Shown in pieces: positions 8,852-17,599 of a stretch of 64,000 bases of DNA. Position 1 is the stretch's first letter, and each line of letters begins with the position of its first letter. Origin of the DNA: Pseudomonas purpurea (GTDB taxonomy: Bacteria; Pseudomonadota; Gammaproteobacteria; Pseudomonadales; Pseudomonadaceae). The DNA lies in NCBI RefSeq assembly GCF_039908635.1, contig NZ_CP150918.1, positions 1,736,001 through 1,800,000 of the forward strand, written 5' to 3'. The position numbers and the translations under genes are program-made. The notes under the pieces are model-generated. The model saw only the letters and a program-made list of their open reading frames with translations. It was not told the DNA's origin and did no database searches.

Positions 8852-10262
8852 TGATCTCCAGCCTGCCCAGCAGCATGCCGAACGACAGAATCCACTTGGC
8901 GGCATCGGGCAGCGTGGCGAAGTTGCCTGCAGGGCCGATGGTTTCGCCAAGGCCCGGGCCGACGCCGGAGACGGTGCTGGCGGCACCGGTCAGGGCCGTC
9001 ATCCAGTCCACGCCGAGCAGAGACAGCAGCAGGGCGATCACGCAAATGGTGATGGCGAAGAAGAACGAAAAGGTCAGGATCGAGCGCACAATCTCTTCGT
9101 CGAGACGGTGGCCGTTGTACTTCTGCTGGATCACCGCCCGAGGGTGAATCAGCTGGTTAAGGTTGGCCTTGAGCAGAATGTAGGCGACCTGGAAGCGAAA
9201 AATCTTTATCCCACCCGCCGTGGAGCCGGAGCAACCGCCGACGAAACCCAGATAAAAGAACAGCATCAGTGAGAAGTTGCCCCAAAGGCTGTAGTCCCCC
9301 AGGGCGAAACCGGTGGTGGTGACCACCGAGGTCACGTTCAGCGCCACATGCCGCAAGGCGTCGAGCCAATGCAGGTTCGTGGTCCACCAGTACCAGGTGC
9401 CGAGTATCAACCAGGTCACCAGCAACATCCCGAGCAAACCCTGCACTTGTTGATCCTTGATCAACGCCCGACGGTTACCGCGCAACGTGGCGACGTACAG
9501 GGTGAAGGGCAGGCTGCCGAGGATCATCACCACGATCGCCACCCAGTGCACGGCGGGTTGGCTCCACTTGGCCAGGGATTGGTCGGAGGTCGAGAATCCG
9601 CCCGTGGAAATGGCCGACATGGCATGGTTGATCGCGTCGAAAGGGGTCATCCCCGCCCACCAGAACGCCAGGCTGCCGAGCACGGTAATGCCGACATAAG
9701 CGGCAACAATCAGCCGGGCGACCATGTGGGAACGCGGCATGACCTTTTCGGAACGGTCCGACGATTCGGTCTGAAACAGCCGCATGCCGCCGACCCGCAA
9801 CAGTGGCAGAATCGCTACCGCCATGCCGATAAAACCGATACCGCCGAGCCAGTGCAGCAGCGAGCGCCACATCAGGATCCCTGGCGACATGGTGTCCAGG
9901 CCGCTGAGCACCGTGGCGCCGGTGGCGGTAATGCCTGACATGCTTTCAAAAAACGAGTCGGTGTAGCTGATGTGCTGGGTCAGCAGAAACGGCAGCGCGG
10001 CGAACACACACACCACCAGCCAACTGCTGACGGTCAGCAGGTACATGTCCCGCGGGCGCAAATGCACATGTTCCGGGCGACCGGGAATGACCAGTGCGAG
10101 GCCGGCGATAAAGGTGATCATGCTGGCCCACAAAAACGACGGCAAGTCGCTGGTGCGGTCGTAAATCACCAGGGTCGCCATGGGCACGACCATGCTGATG
10201 GCGAGGGTGATCAGGAAGATGCCGATAATGAAACCGATGATCCGTAGGGTCGGCAACGCCAT
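8808..10262 (-). CDS. trkH: TrkH family potassium uptake protein
   Basis: A 484-residue inner-membrane ion channel subunit of the Trk/Ktr superfamily. Four degenerate M1-P-M2 repeats carry the selectivity-filter loops, visible as GITATGATV, SAISTGGFST, VVTTTGFALG and the fourth near STVSGVGPGLG, each with the key glycine. In Trk systems the cytoplasmic NAD-binding TrkA gates this subunit; trkA is not in this window. Length matches the family. The 3' end overlaps the convergent AraC-type gene. Confidence 0.93.
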   Translation of the reverse strand: MALPTLRIIGFIIGIFLITLAISMVVPMATLVIYDRTSDLPSFLWASMITFIAGLALVIPGRPEHVHLRPRDMYLLTVSSWLVVCVFAALPFLLTQHISYTDSFFESMSGITATGATVLSGLDTMSPGILMWRSLLHWLGGIGFIGMAVAILPLLRVGGMRLFQTESSDRSEKVMPRSHMVARLIVAAYVGITVLGSLAFWWAGMTPFDAINHAMSAISTGGFSTSDQSLAKWSQPAVHWVAIVVMILGSLPFTLYVATLRGNRRALIKDQQVQGLLGMLLVTWLILGTWYWWTTNLHWLDALRHVALNVTSVVTTTGFALGDYSLWGNFSLMLFFYLGFVGGCSGSTAGGIKIFRFQVAYILLKANLNQLIHPRAVIQQKYNGHRLDEEIVRSILTFSFFFAITICVIALLLSLLGVDWMTALTGAASTVSGVGPGLGETIGPAGNFATLPDAAKWILSFGMLLGRLEIITVFVLCIPAFWRH

Positions 10263-10382
10263 GAAGTCCGCTCGGGCTGGTAAGGGAAGGGCGCCATTCT
10301 ACCTGCGGGGCAGGTCATGTAAACCGGCAGGCCGGTGGTGGTTACCGCTAGAATAGCCAATCAATTTTTCAGGAGGTGGCCG

Positions 10383-10949
10383 ATGCAGGCTCTCGACGCT
10401 TTGCTCAACCGTGTATCCGTACCCCGTTTGCTTGACCCGGCGCCTACTGCCGAGCAACGCGAAGTGCTGTTTTCTGCCGCCCTGCGCGCACCGGATCACG
10501 GGCACTTGCAACCGTGGCGTTTTCTGACGGTCGAGGGCGCGGCACGTGAGCAGTTGGGCGAGTTGCTGGCGCAGGCGGCACGCCTGCAAGACGCCGATGT
10601 GCCGCAGGCCATGGTAGACAAGGCGCGCAACGGCCCGCTGCGTGCGCCGCTGCTGGTGGTTGTGGTGGCGCGACTGCAAGACCACATCAAGGTGCCGAAG
10701 TCCGAGCAACTGCTGGCGGCGGGGTGTGCGGCCCACGGCATTTTGCTGGCGGCTTACGCCCAGGGCATCGGCGCGGTATGGCGTACCGGCGAGCTGGCTT
10801 ATTCGGCCCATGTGGCCAAAGGGCTGGGGTTGGCGGAAGGCGAAGAGGTGATTGCGTTCCTGTACCTCGGTACACCGCAGAACGAGCCACGCGTGGCGGG
10901 TAAAGTGGATCTCGCCGAGTTCGTCAGCGCCTGGCCGGCCAAGTCCTGA
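10383..10949 (+). CDS. Nitroreductase family protein (YdjA-like)
   Basis: A 188-residue FMN-binding nitroreductase-fold protein. RAPDHGHLQPWRFL is the flavin-binding N-terminal motif and GIGAVWRTGELAYS the second flavin/substrate segment; GTPQNEPR near the end is typical of the YdjA subgroup. These are NAD(P)H-dependent reductases with unknown physiological substrate. ATG 10383 is set by AGGAGG 7 bp upstream. It is monocistronic and followed by a REP repeat. Confidence 0.87.
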   Translation: MQALDALLNRVSVPRLLDPAPTAEQREVLFSAALRAPDHGHLQPWRFLTVEGAAREQLGELLAQAARLQDADVPQAMVDKARNGPLRAPLLVVVVARLQDHIKVPKSEQLLAAGCAAHGILLAAYAQGIGAVWRTGELAYSAHVAKGLGLAEGEEVIAFLYLGTPQNEPRVAGKVDLAEFVSAWPAKS

Positions 10950-10970
10950 ATCAATGGCAGTTTGATTTAA

Positions 10971-11075
10971 TGTGGGAGCGAGCCTGCTCGCGATAACGCG
11001 GGCACATTCAACATCGAGGTGACGGTCAGGCCGCTATCGTCTGATCGCCGTTCGGGGCAAGCTCGCTCCTACAAG
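10971..11075. repeat. REP element pair
   Basis: GTGGGAGCGAGCCTGCTCGC at the left and, inverted, GGGGCAAGCTCGCTCCTAC at the right are two REP units of the Pseudomonas type in head-to-head orientation. It occupies the gap between the nitroreductase gene and the 3' end of the CpxA-like kinase gene. Confidence 0.8.
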
Positions 11076-11097
11076 ATCCGTCAGGCCCGACAGGTCT

Positions 11098-12441
11098 TCA
11101 GGGTTGTACGACGGCCCCAGGCACCAACGGCAATTCCAGGCTGGCAACAAACCCGCCCTCCGGGTGATTGGCCAGGATCAGGCTGCCGCCATGGCGCTCC
11201 GCTGCGCGCCGGGCGATGGCCAATCCAAGGCCATGACCCGCTGCAGTTTGGCCGGGCGCCCGGTAGAACGGCTCTCCCAATTGGCTCAAATGTTCGGCTT
11301 CAACCCCCGGCCCGTGGTCACGCACGCTCACCACAATATGTTCACCCTGACGCAGGGCCAGCACTTCAATCGGTTGTCCGGCCGGGTTGAAGCGTTGGGC
11401 ATTGCGCAGCAGGTTGTCCACTGCCCGCTCGATCATGGTCGGCCAACCCTTGAGGCTCAAGTGCTGCTCGGCTTCAACCCGCACGCTTTGCTCCGGCGAA
11501 CTGAGTTGGGCGTCCTTTTGTACGGTGCTGAGCAGGGCGTTGAGGTCGACGTCTTCGGCGCTGGCGTTGTCGGCATCGACCCGTGCCAGCACCAGGATTT
11601 CACTGATCAACGCTTCCAGGCGATCACACTCGCGGGTCAGGCGTGGCCAGAGTTTTTCCCGTTCAGCAGGGCTGGCGCGTTCGGCGAGCGCCAGGGCAAT
11701 GCGCAGCCGCGCCAGGGGAGAGCGCAACTCATGAGAGACGTCACGCAGCAGTTGTCGCTGGCTGCCGATCAGGCTTTGCAGGCGTGCGCCCATGCGGTTG
11801 AAGTCATTGGCCAGTACGCCGAACTCGTCGCGCCGGTTCGCCAGCCTTGCCAAGCTGTTTTGCTGATAGGTGGTCTGGCCCAGGTCATGCACCGCCCCGC
11901 GTAAGCGGCTGAGTGGGCGGGTGATGGACAGCGTCACCAGCAGGCTGAACAGCGTCAGCACCACCAAGGCAATCGCCAGGGCACTGAGGGGCCAAAGCAG
12001 GCTGGTGCGGTGCCAGGCATCCAGTTCAGGGTGCGGGATGCGGTAGATCAGCAGGAAAGTTTCACCGCTTTTGGGGCTGGTGTACTCGACGGTCAGGCGA
12101 CGCCACGGCAAGTGGCTATCCTTGTTGTCGCTCTGCCGCGCCTCAAACGCTGCTGCCCGCCGTGGGAACGTTCCGCGAACCACCGGGTCACCGCTTTCGT
12201 TCAGCACCTGAACATCGATGTGATAGCGCCGCTTGCGTTTTTCGAGCAGCGCTTGCGCGGCGTCTTCGCCCTGTTCTTCGTAGAGCTGTGTCCACTGCTG
12301 CGCCAGGGTGTTGAGGCCAGGGTGGCGACTGAGAATCCAGGCGTCCTGATTGAGCATGTGCCCAAGCAGAATCGAAAGCCCTGCAACCAGAGCGATGGCC
12401 AGCCAGAAACTGGCGAGGATGCGCCAGAACAATGAACGCAC
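11098..12441 (-). CDS. cpxA: CpxA-like sensor histidine kinase
   Basis: A 447-residue membrane kinase: first membrane span (about 7-28), a periplasmic sensor region to about residue 145, second span (LSALAIALVVLTLFSLLVTL), a HAMP linker, HisKA with phospho-acceptor RDVSHELRSPLARLR, and an HATPase with N box (NLLRNAQRF), DHGPGV and GHGLGLA. The GTG start at 12441 has GAGGA 7 bp upstream. Together with the upstream spy/cpxP-like gene and cpxR it forms an envelope-stress two-component system. A hairpin terminator separates it from the Spy-like gene, so its level is probably set by read-through. It is orthologous in layout to PA3206-PA3204 of P. aeruginosa. Confidence 0.85.
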   Translation of the reverse strand: MRSLFWRILASFWLAIALVAGLSILLGHMLNQDAWILSRHPGLNTLAQQWTQLYEEQGEDAAQALLEKRKRRYHIDVQVLNESGDPVVRGTFPRRAAAFEARQSDNKDSHLPWRRLTVEYTSPKSGETFLLIYRIPHPELDAWHRTSLLWPLSALAIALVVLTLFSLLVTLSITRPLSRLRGAVHDLGQTTYQQNSLARLANRRDEFGVLANDFNRMGARLQSLIGSQRQLLRDVSHELRSPLARLRIALALAERASPAEREKLWPRLTRECDRLEALISEILVLARVDADNASAEDVDLNALLSTVQKDAQLSSPEQSVRVEAEQHLSLKGWPTMIERAVDNLLRNAQRFNPAGQPIEVLALRQGEHIVVSVRDHGPGVEAEHLSQLGEPFYRAPGQTAAGHGLGLAIARRAAERHGGSLILANHPEGGFVASLELPLVPGAVVQP

Positions 12442-12462
12442 GGGAAGTCCTCAAACAAAGAA

Positions 12463-12486
12463 AGCCCGACGGAAAACCGCCGGGCT
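12463..12486 (-). terminator. Intrinsic terminator/attenuator between spy-like gene and cpxA
   Basis: On the minus strand the 10-bp stem AGCCCGGCGG / CCGTCGGGCT (one mismatch, TTTT loop) is followed by a T-rich tract (TTTCTTTGTTTG). It lies 20 bp after the Spy-like stop and just before the cpxA ribosome binding site, so it likely reduces kinase expression relative to the chaperone. Confidence 0.65.
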
Positions 12487-12505
12487 GGGGCGCTGCGTTA
12501 GAGCA

Positions 12506-12946
12506 TTATTGCGCTTTTTGCGGCTGTTGGGCTTTCCACGCCTGGAACTGAGCCCATTCGGCTTTGCGCTCGGCCTGCTTTTTTTGGATAGCGTCGAACT
12601 TCTGCTGTTGGTCCGGCTTGAGAAGGGCGCGTACGTCGCTCTCGGTTTTCTGGCGGCCGGCCGCCATCTGGTCTTTCAGCGCCTGCTGGTCGGAGGGTGA
12701 GAGTTTTTGCAGGTACTGGTCGACCAATTGTTTGCGGGCCTGCATCTGGGCACCGATCAGTTTGCGGATCTGCTCGCGTTGTTCGCGACTCAGGTTCAGC
12801 TCCCGGTAAGGGCCTTTGCCGCCGTGCATGTGTTCGCTGTAACCATGGCCGTCCATGGGGCCCGTCGGGCCCTGGCCTTCTGGCATGGCCATGGCGACGG
12901 TTGGCAGTGCAGCAGCGAACATCAAAGCGATCAGGGTCTTGCGCAT
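12506..12946 (-). CDS. Spy/CpxP-like LTXXQ periplasmic protein
   Basis: A 146-residue protein with a signal peptide (MRKTLIALMFAAALPTVAMA), a His/Gly-rich mature N-terminus (HGYSEHMHGGKG) and a long alpha-helical body. The family LTxxQ-type repeats are seen as LNLSREQREQIRKL and LSPSDQQALKDQM, then LLKPDQQQKFDAI. Spy/CpxP proteins are periplasmic chaperones that also restrain CpxA. ATG 12946 is set by AAGGAG about 8 bp upstream. A GTAAA-N6-GTAAA box lies about 85 bp upstream, consistent with CpxR control. Confidence 0.85.
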   Translation of the reverse strand: MRKTLIALMFAAALPTVAMAMPEGQGPTGPMDGHGYSEHMHGGKGPYRELNLSREQREQIRKLIGAQMQARKQLVDQYLQKLSPSDQQALKDQMAAGRQKTESDVRALLKPDQQQKFDAIQKKQAERKAEWAQFQAWKAQQPQKAQ

Positions 12947-13028
12947 GGTGTGTCTCCTTGTCTCGTTCCCGGTGTGTTCCGGATGGGTACAGATTACGGA
13001 GATCAAGGTCAGCGGCGGTCAGCGGAGC

Positions 13029-13044
13029 GTAAAGCTTGGGTAAA
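13029..13044. promoter_or_regulatory. Candidate CpxR binding box
   Basis: GTAAA-N6-GTAAA (13029-13033 and 13040-13044) matches the tandem CpxR recognition sequence described for Pseudomonas. It lies in the short gap between the cpxR stop and the Spy/CpxP-like gene start, where a CpxR-activated promoter for the chaperone and kinase would be expected. The match is seen directly; binding is inference. Confidence 0.6.
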
Positions 13045-13070
13045 GACGTTTTTGCGGCGAGCTGACAAAA

Positions 13071-13748
13071 CTACAGGCTGTAGTAGTAACCACGGCTGCG
13101 CAGGGCAACGATGCGCGGGCGACCGTCGGGGTGTGGGCCGATTTTTTTGCGCAGGTTGCTGACGTGCATGTCCAGGCTGCGGTCGTACAGGGTCAGCTTG
13201 CGGCCCAGGGCGATCTGCGCCAGTTCCTGTTTGTCCAGCGGTTCGCCGGGCTGCTTGAGCAGGGCTTCGAGCAAACGGCTTTCGGACACGGTCAGGGTGA
13301 ACTCTTGCTCATCGATGCTGACGACGCCGCGCACGGGGCTGAAACACAGGTCGCCCAGCTCGATCTGGCTGGACACCGCCGTCGGGTGACTGCGGCGCAG
13401 CACGGCGCGCAGGCGGGCGGTCAGTTCTCGTGGATCGCAGGGTTTGGCCAGGTAATCGTCGGCACCCAGCTCCAGGCCGAGGATGCGGTCCAGCGGTTCG
13501 CCACGGGCCGAGAGCATCAGCACGGGCAGATCCGGGTGATCGCTGCGCAGTTGCTTGAGCAACTCCAGCCCGCTGCCGTCGGGCAGCATGACGTCCAGCA
13601 CCACCGCCGCCGGGGCGGTTTCGGCCAGGGCGCGGCGCGCGCTCTGGCCATCGTGACAGGCGTGAACCTGGAAGCCTTCCTGGCTCAGCCAACTGCTCAG
13701 GAGCTCACACAGCTCCTGGTCATCATCAATTAGTAACAGCTCGCTCAT
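13071..13748 (-). CDS. cpxR: CpxR-like OmpR family response regulator
   Basis: A 225-residue regulator. The receiver domain has the acidic pocket IDDD (residues 7-10), phospho-acceptor Asp52 in VVLDVMLPDGSG, the switch residue in MLSARGE and Lys in LAKPCDPREL. The OmpR-type winged helix follows (about 130-225), with DRSLDMHVSNLRKKIG and the C-terminal hairpin RSRGYYYSL. It starts 7 bp after the upstream coiled-coil gene, so the two are probably cotranscribed. The partner kinase is the CpxA-like protein two genes downstream. Confidence 0.88.
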   Translation of the reverse strand: MSELLLIDDDQELCELLSSWLSQEGFQVHACHDGQSARRALAETAPAAVVLDVMLPDGSGLELLKQLRSDHPDLPVLMLSARGEPLDRILGLELGADDYLAKPCDPRELTARLRAVLRRSHPTAVSSQIELGDLCFSPVRGVVSIDEQEFTLTVSESRLLEALLKQPGEPLDKQELAQIALGRKLTLYDRSLDMHVSNLRKKIGPHPDGRPRIVALRSRGYYYSL

Positions 13749-13755
13749 GACTCAC

Positions 13756-14166
13756 TCAATTTAGCCATTGCCGACGTTGTCTACGTCCACCACTGGCGAA
13801 GATACCGCAGAGCAGGGCCAATAGCGCTACCCCGGCGCCCGTGACGAACCATTGCTGCTGATCGGTCAGCAGGCGTGGTTGCGGATTGGCCTGGGCTTCC
13901 TTGAGTTGCAGCTTCAGGCGCTGGTTCTCCTGACGCAGGTGACCCAACTGGGTGCTTTCACGTTCGGCATCGGCACTTTGCAGGTTTTTGCTCAACTCTT
14001 CTCGTTGCTGCTCGCTTTCTTTCAAGCGTTGCTGCAACTCGGTGATCTGACTGCCGGCACTCAGTGACAAAGGCGTCGAATGGCCTGACTCAGAGCTTTC
14101 CTCGGCATGGGCAGGGGCCCCGATCGATAACATGACCAACAGCAGACACAACGGACCTTGGCGCAT
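13756..14166 (-). CDS. Exported coiled-coil protein with C-terminal membrane anchor, unknown function
   Basis: A 136-residue protein: signal peptide (MRQGPLCLLLVMLSIGAPAHA), a Ser-rich linker, a long coiled coil (about 45-95; ITELQQRLKESEQQREELSK) and a C-terminal membrane helix (FVTGAGVALLALLCGIFASGG) with basic end RRQRRQ. The layout resembles the SH3-domain/TIGR04211-type exported proteins but lacks the SH3 part. ATG 14166 has AGGAG upstream. It lies 7 bp before cpxR, suggesting a link to envelope sensing; no function is established. Confidence 0.7.
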   Translation of the reverse strand: MRQGPLCLLLVMLSIGAPAHAEESSESGHSTPLSLSAGSQITELQQRLKESEQQREELSKNLQSADAERESTQLGHLRQENQRLKLQLKEAQANPQPRLLTDQQQWFVTGAGVALLALLCGIFASGGRRQRRQWLN

Positions 14167-14275
14167 CGGAACTCCTGATTCCAATCGAGTGTTGGGCAAG
14201 TTGTCGGCAGTCAAACGAGAATAATGAGCGATTGAGTGCGCAATGAACCGACAAGGTTCATTGCGCAGCAACAGA

Positions 14276-14575
14276 TTAAGGCAGGACTTGCTTGAAGGGT
14301 TTGACCAGAACGTTGGCGTAGACGCCTGCGCCGATGTATGGGTCGGCATCGGCCCAGGTCTGGGCGGCTTCAAGGGAGGCGAATTCGGCGACGATCAGGC
14401 TGCCGCTGAAACCGGCAGCGCCCGGATCATTGCTGTCGATGGCCGGGTGTGGACCGGCCAGCACCACGCGGCCCTCGGCTTGCAGCGCTTGCAGCCGCTC
14501 GATGTGTGCAGGGCGTGCAGCCAGGCGTTTTTCCAGGGAGTTGGCGACGTCTGTGGCAATGATTGCGTAAAGCAT
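14276..14575 (-). CDS. YciI family protein
   Basis: A 99-residue protein starting [13 protein letters not shown] with the conserved His in RPAHIERL and the Asp in [10 protein letters not shown], the two residues of the putative YciI active site. The fold is ferredoxin-like and dimeric; biochemical role is not established. It starts 1 bp after the yciB stop, so the two genes form an operon. Confidence 0.88.
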   Translation of the reverse strand: MLYAIIATDVANSLEKRLAARPAHIERLQALQAEGRVVLAGPHPAIDSNDPGAAGFSGSLIVAEFASLEAAQTWADADPYIGAGVYANVLVKPFKQVLP

Positions 14576-14576
14576 G

Positions 14577-15173
14577 TCAGTCCTCGGTTTTTGGCGTGGT
14601 GGGATCGGCGTCATGCAGGTGGCGGGACAGGTAGATCCCCTGGCCGACCAGGAACAACAGCGTCATGCCCAGGCTGCCGAAGACTTTGAAGTCGACCCAG
14701 ATGCTCTGGAACGTGAACGCGACGAACAGGTTGGCGGCGCCGCAGAACAGGAAAAACCCGATCCAGGCGATGTTCAGGCGCAGCCAGACCGGGTCCGGCA
14801 AGGTCAGTGCGTGGCCCATGATGCGTTTGATCAGCAGGCGGTCGCCGACGAAATGGCTGCCGATGAAGGCCAGGGCAAACAGCCAGTTGACCACCGGAGC
14901 TTTCCATTTGAGGAAGGTTTCACTGTGGAAGGCCAGGGTCAGGCTGCCGAAAACCAGGCAGGCGACGAGTGTCAGCCACTGGCTTTTTTCCAGTTTGCGC
15001 TGGGAGATGAACAGGGCGCCGTAGACCACCAGGGAACTGATGATCAGCATGGCGGTGGCGCTGTAGATACCGCCGACAGTCAGTTGCTGACCGGCGATGT
15101 CGACGACCCGTGGATCGATTTTGTAGACGATGAAAAACAGCAGAAGCGGGATGAAGTCGATGAATTGTTTCAC
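14577..15173 (-). CDS. yciB: Inner membrane septation protein YciB/IspZ
   Basis: A 198-residue membrane protein that begins with the family signature [17 protein letters not shown] and contains five to six membrane helices, including the [24 protein letters not shown] region. YciB affects cell-envelope integrity and septation in enterics. The start is GTG 15173, which gives the canonical N-terminus; upstream in-frame codons do not resemble the family. It leads the operon with yciI and is divergent from the PHP phosphoesterase gene. Confidence 0.9.
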   Translation of the reverse strand: MKQFIDFIPLLLFFIVYKIDPRVVDIAGQQLTVGGIYSATAMLIISSLVVYGALFISQRKLEKSQWLTLVACLVFGSLTLAFHSETFLKWKAPVVNWLFALAFIGSHFVGDRLLIKRIMGHALTLPDPVWLRLNIAWIGFFLFCGAANLFVAFTFQSIWVDFKVFGSLGMTLLFLVGQGIYLSRHLHDADPTTPKTED

Positions 15174-15260
15174 AGTGGCAGCCAGAAGCAGGATGTGGCG
15201 GCATAATAACAAACATATTGGGTCGCGAAAGCGCCAGCTGATTTGAGGTTACACAGTCCT

Positions 15261-16125
15261 GTGAATGTTGATTTGCACTGCCATAGCACGGCCTCCGATG
15301 GCGCACTGGCGCCTGCGGTTCTGGTTGCGCGTGCGTTCGAGAGAGGCGTGCGAGTCCTGGCCTTGACCGACCACGACACCCTCGAAGGCCTCGACGAGGC
15401 CCGCAGCGCTGCGGTGGCGTTGGGGATGCAACTGGTCAACGGCGTCGAATTGTCCTGCACCTGGGGCGGCGCGACCATCCATGTGCTGGGTTACGGTTTT
15501 GATGTGAATGCACCGCCATTGGTCGAGGCAATTGCCAAATTGCACGACGGTCGCTGGCTGCGTTCCGAGGAAATCGGCCGCAAACTGGCCCTCAAAGGCA
15601 TGCCCGGCGCACTGGAAGGTGCCCGCACCCTTCAGCAGGAACTGGGCGACAGCGGCAACGCGCCGGCCCCGTCCGCACTTTGCCGACTGGATGGTGCGTG
15701 AAGGTTTTGTAAAGGATCGCGCCGAGGCATTCCGCAAATGGCTGGGCGCGGGCAAGCTGGGAGACGTCAAGCAACACTGGCCGACCCTGGAAGAAACCGT
15801 CGAAACCCTGCGCGCAGCGAAGGCCTGGGTCAGCCTGGCACACCCTTGGCACTACGATTTCACCCGCAGCAAACGCCGTCGCCTGATTGCCGACTATATT
15901 CAAGCGGGCGGCCACGCAATTGAAGTGGTCAACGGCCATCAGCCTGCCGAACAAGTGGGCAGCCTGGCTATTCTTGCTCGTGAGTTTGGTCTGCTGGTCA
16001 GTGCCGGCAGTGATTTCCATGGACCCGGAGGCTGGTCCGAGATCGGCGAGTACCGCCCGCTCCCGGAGGATCTGCCGCCGCTTTGGTGTCGATTCAAACA
16101 TGACCCAGCCGCTATTACCGTCTGA
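15261..16125 (+). pseudogene. PHP-domain phosphoesterase (RNase AM/TrpH-like), frameshifted
   Basis: The sequence encodes a 287-residue PHP phosphoesterase if one base is removed. The N-terminal frame has DLHCHSTASDG and LTDHDTLEG metal motifs; the C-terminal frame has LAHPWHYDF and SAGSDFHGP. The break is an extra C in the CCCC run at 15667-15670: with three C the protein reads NAPARPHFADW across the join, as family members do. Homologues remove 5' nucleotides from RNA or act on 3',5'-nucleoside bisphosphates. Start is GTG 15261. The total length is a multiple of three plus one, so this is either a recent mutation or a sequence error; the rest of the gene is fully conserved. Confidence 0.85.
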
Positions 16126-16138
16126 ACAGGTAGAAAAT

Positions 16139-16768
16139 GTGAGTCAATTTTTCCAGATTCATCCGGAAAACCCGCAAGCGCGCCTGATAAAACAAGCGGT
16201 AGAAATCATTCGGGCCGGTGGGGTGGTGGTCTATCCCACGGACTCCTCGTACGCCATTGGCTGCCAGATCGGCGACAAGAACGCCGTCGAGCGCGTGCGG
16301 CGCCTGCGACAACTGGACGACAAACATAACTTCGCGCTGATTTGCAGCGACCTGTCGCAATTGGGGTTGTTTGCCAAGATCGACACCGGCACCTTCCGCC
16401 TCTTGAAGGCGCACTTGCCGGGGCCGTACACCTTTATTCTCAACGCCACCCGCGAAGTGCCGCGCCTGTTGCTGCACCCGAAGAAGCGCACCATCGGCTT
16501 GCGGGTGCCGAGCCATCCTATCGCCCTGGCACTGCTGGCCGAATTGGGCGAGCCGCTGATGAGCGTGACCCTGATCATGCCGGGCGACACCGACCCGTTG
16601 AGTGACCCGTACGAAATGCGTCAATTGCTTGAGCATCAGGTCGACTTGATCATCGATGGCGGTTTTGGCGGGATAAAGGCCTCTACTGTCATTAACCTGG
16701 CCGACGGTGAACCCGAAGTGATACGCGTGGGTTGCGGCGACCCAGCACCCTTTACGGTCGAAGCCTGA
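16139..16768 (+). CDS. YciO/Sua5/YrdC family protein
   Basis: A 209-residue protein of the TsaC fold. GGVVVYPTDSSYAIGCQIGD is the nucleotide/threonine-binding region, followed by RLRQLDDKH (YciO replaces the KxR-SxN signature of true TsaC), LPGPYTFIL and LRVPSHPIAL. It is the YciO subgroup rather than the tRNA t6A enzyme, so its substrate is uncertain. The GTG start at 16139 lies 13 bp after the PHP gene. scpA begins immediately after its stop, indicating a PHP-yciO-scpA-scpB operon. Confidence 0.87.
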   Translation: MSQFFQIHPENPQARLIKQAVEIIRAGGVVVYPTDSSYAIGCQIGDKNAVERVRRLRQLDDKHNFALICSDLSQLGLFAKIDTGTFRLLKAHLPGPYTFILNATREVPRLLLHPKKRTIGLRVPSHPIALALLAELGEPLMSVTLIMPGDTDPLSDPYEMRQLLEHQVDLIIDGGFGGIKASTVINLADGEPEVIRVGCGDPAPFTVEA

Positions 16769-17587
16769 ATGTCCGTTGCAGAAACCGTCGATAGCCAGGC
16801 CGGCGCCCAGCAAGAACTGCCGTTTGCCATGGTCTACGGCCAGGCGGTCATGGAAATGCCGCTGGACCTGTACATTCCGCCGGACGCGCTCGAAGTCTTC
16901 CTTGAAGCCTTTGAAGGCCCGCTGGACTTGCTGCTGTACCTGATTCGCAAGCAGAACATCAACATCCTCGACATCCCGGTGGCGGAAATCACCCGTCAGT
17001 ACATGGGCTATGTCGAGTTGATGCAGTCGGTGCGCCTGGAGCTGGCCGCCGAGTACCTGGTGATGGCGGCGATGCTGGCCGAGATCAAGTCGCGGATGTT
17101 GCTGCCGCGCTCGGCCGAGATCGAAGCGGAAGAAGATGACCCGCGCGCTGAACTGATCCGTCGCTTGCAGGAATATGAACGCTTCAAGGCTGCCGCGGAA
17201 GGCATTGATGGCCTGAGCCGGGTTGGCCGCGACGTGGTAGTGCCCCGGCTGGACGCCCCGGAAGCGCGAGCGCGCAAGCTGGTGCCGGACGTGAGCCTGG
17301 AAGAGTTGCTGATGTCCATGGCCGAGGTGCTGCGCCGTGGTGACATGTTCGAAAGCCATCAGGTCAGCCGCGAGGCACTGTCTACCCGCGAGCGCATGAG
17401 CGATGTGTTGGAGCGGCTCAAGGGCGGCGGTTTCGTGCCGTTTGTCGAGCTGTTCACCGCTGAGGAAGGGCGCCTGGGTGTGGTCGTGACCTTCATGGCG
17501 ATCCTCGAACTGGTCAAGGAGTCCTTGGTCGAGCTGGTGCAGAATGAGCCGTTTGCGGCGATCCATGTCCGGGCGCGAGCCGAATAA
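16769..17587 (+). CDS. scpA: Segregation and condensation protein A
   Basis: A 272-residue kleisin. FEGPLDLLLYLIRKQNINILDIPVAEITRQY is the conserved N-terminal SMC-binding helix region, and AAEYLVMAAMLAEIKSRMLLPR completes the N domain; the C-terminal winged helix includes VTFMAILELVKESLVEL. ScpA joins SMC and ScpB in the bacterial condensin that organises chromosome arms. The ATG directly follows the yciO TGA. The N-terminal extension of about 40 residues (to IPPDALEVF) is common in Pseudomonas. Confidence 0.93.
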   Translation: MSVAETVDSQAGAQQELPFAMVYGQAVMEMPLDLYIPPDALEVFLEAFEGPLDLLLYLIRKQNINILDIPVAEITRQYMGYVELMQSVRLELAAEYLVMAAMLAEIKSRMLLPRSAEIEAEEDDPRAELIRRLQEYERFKAAAEGIDGLSRVGRDVVVPRLDAPEARARKLVPDVSLEELLMSMAEVLRRGDMFESHQVSREALSTRERMSDVLERLKGGGFVPFVELFTAEEGRLGVVVTFMAILELVKESLVELVQNEPFAAIHVRARAE

Positions 17588-17599
17588 CGAGCAAAATCA

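Noticed and set aside
15661..15672. Phase variation by homopolymer slippage in the PHP gene and other frameshifted genes
   Set aside because: The runs are only three or four bases, too short for typical phase variation, and several genes are housekeeping.
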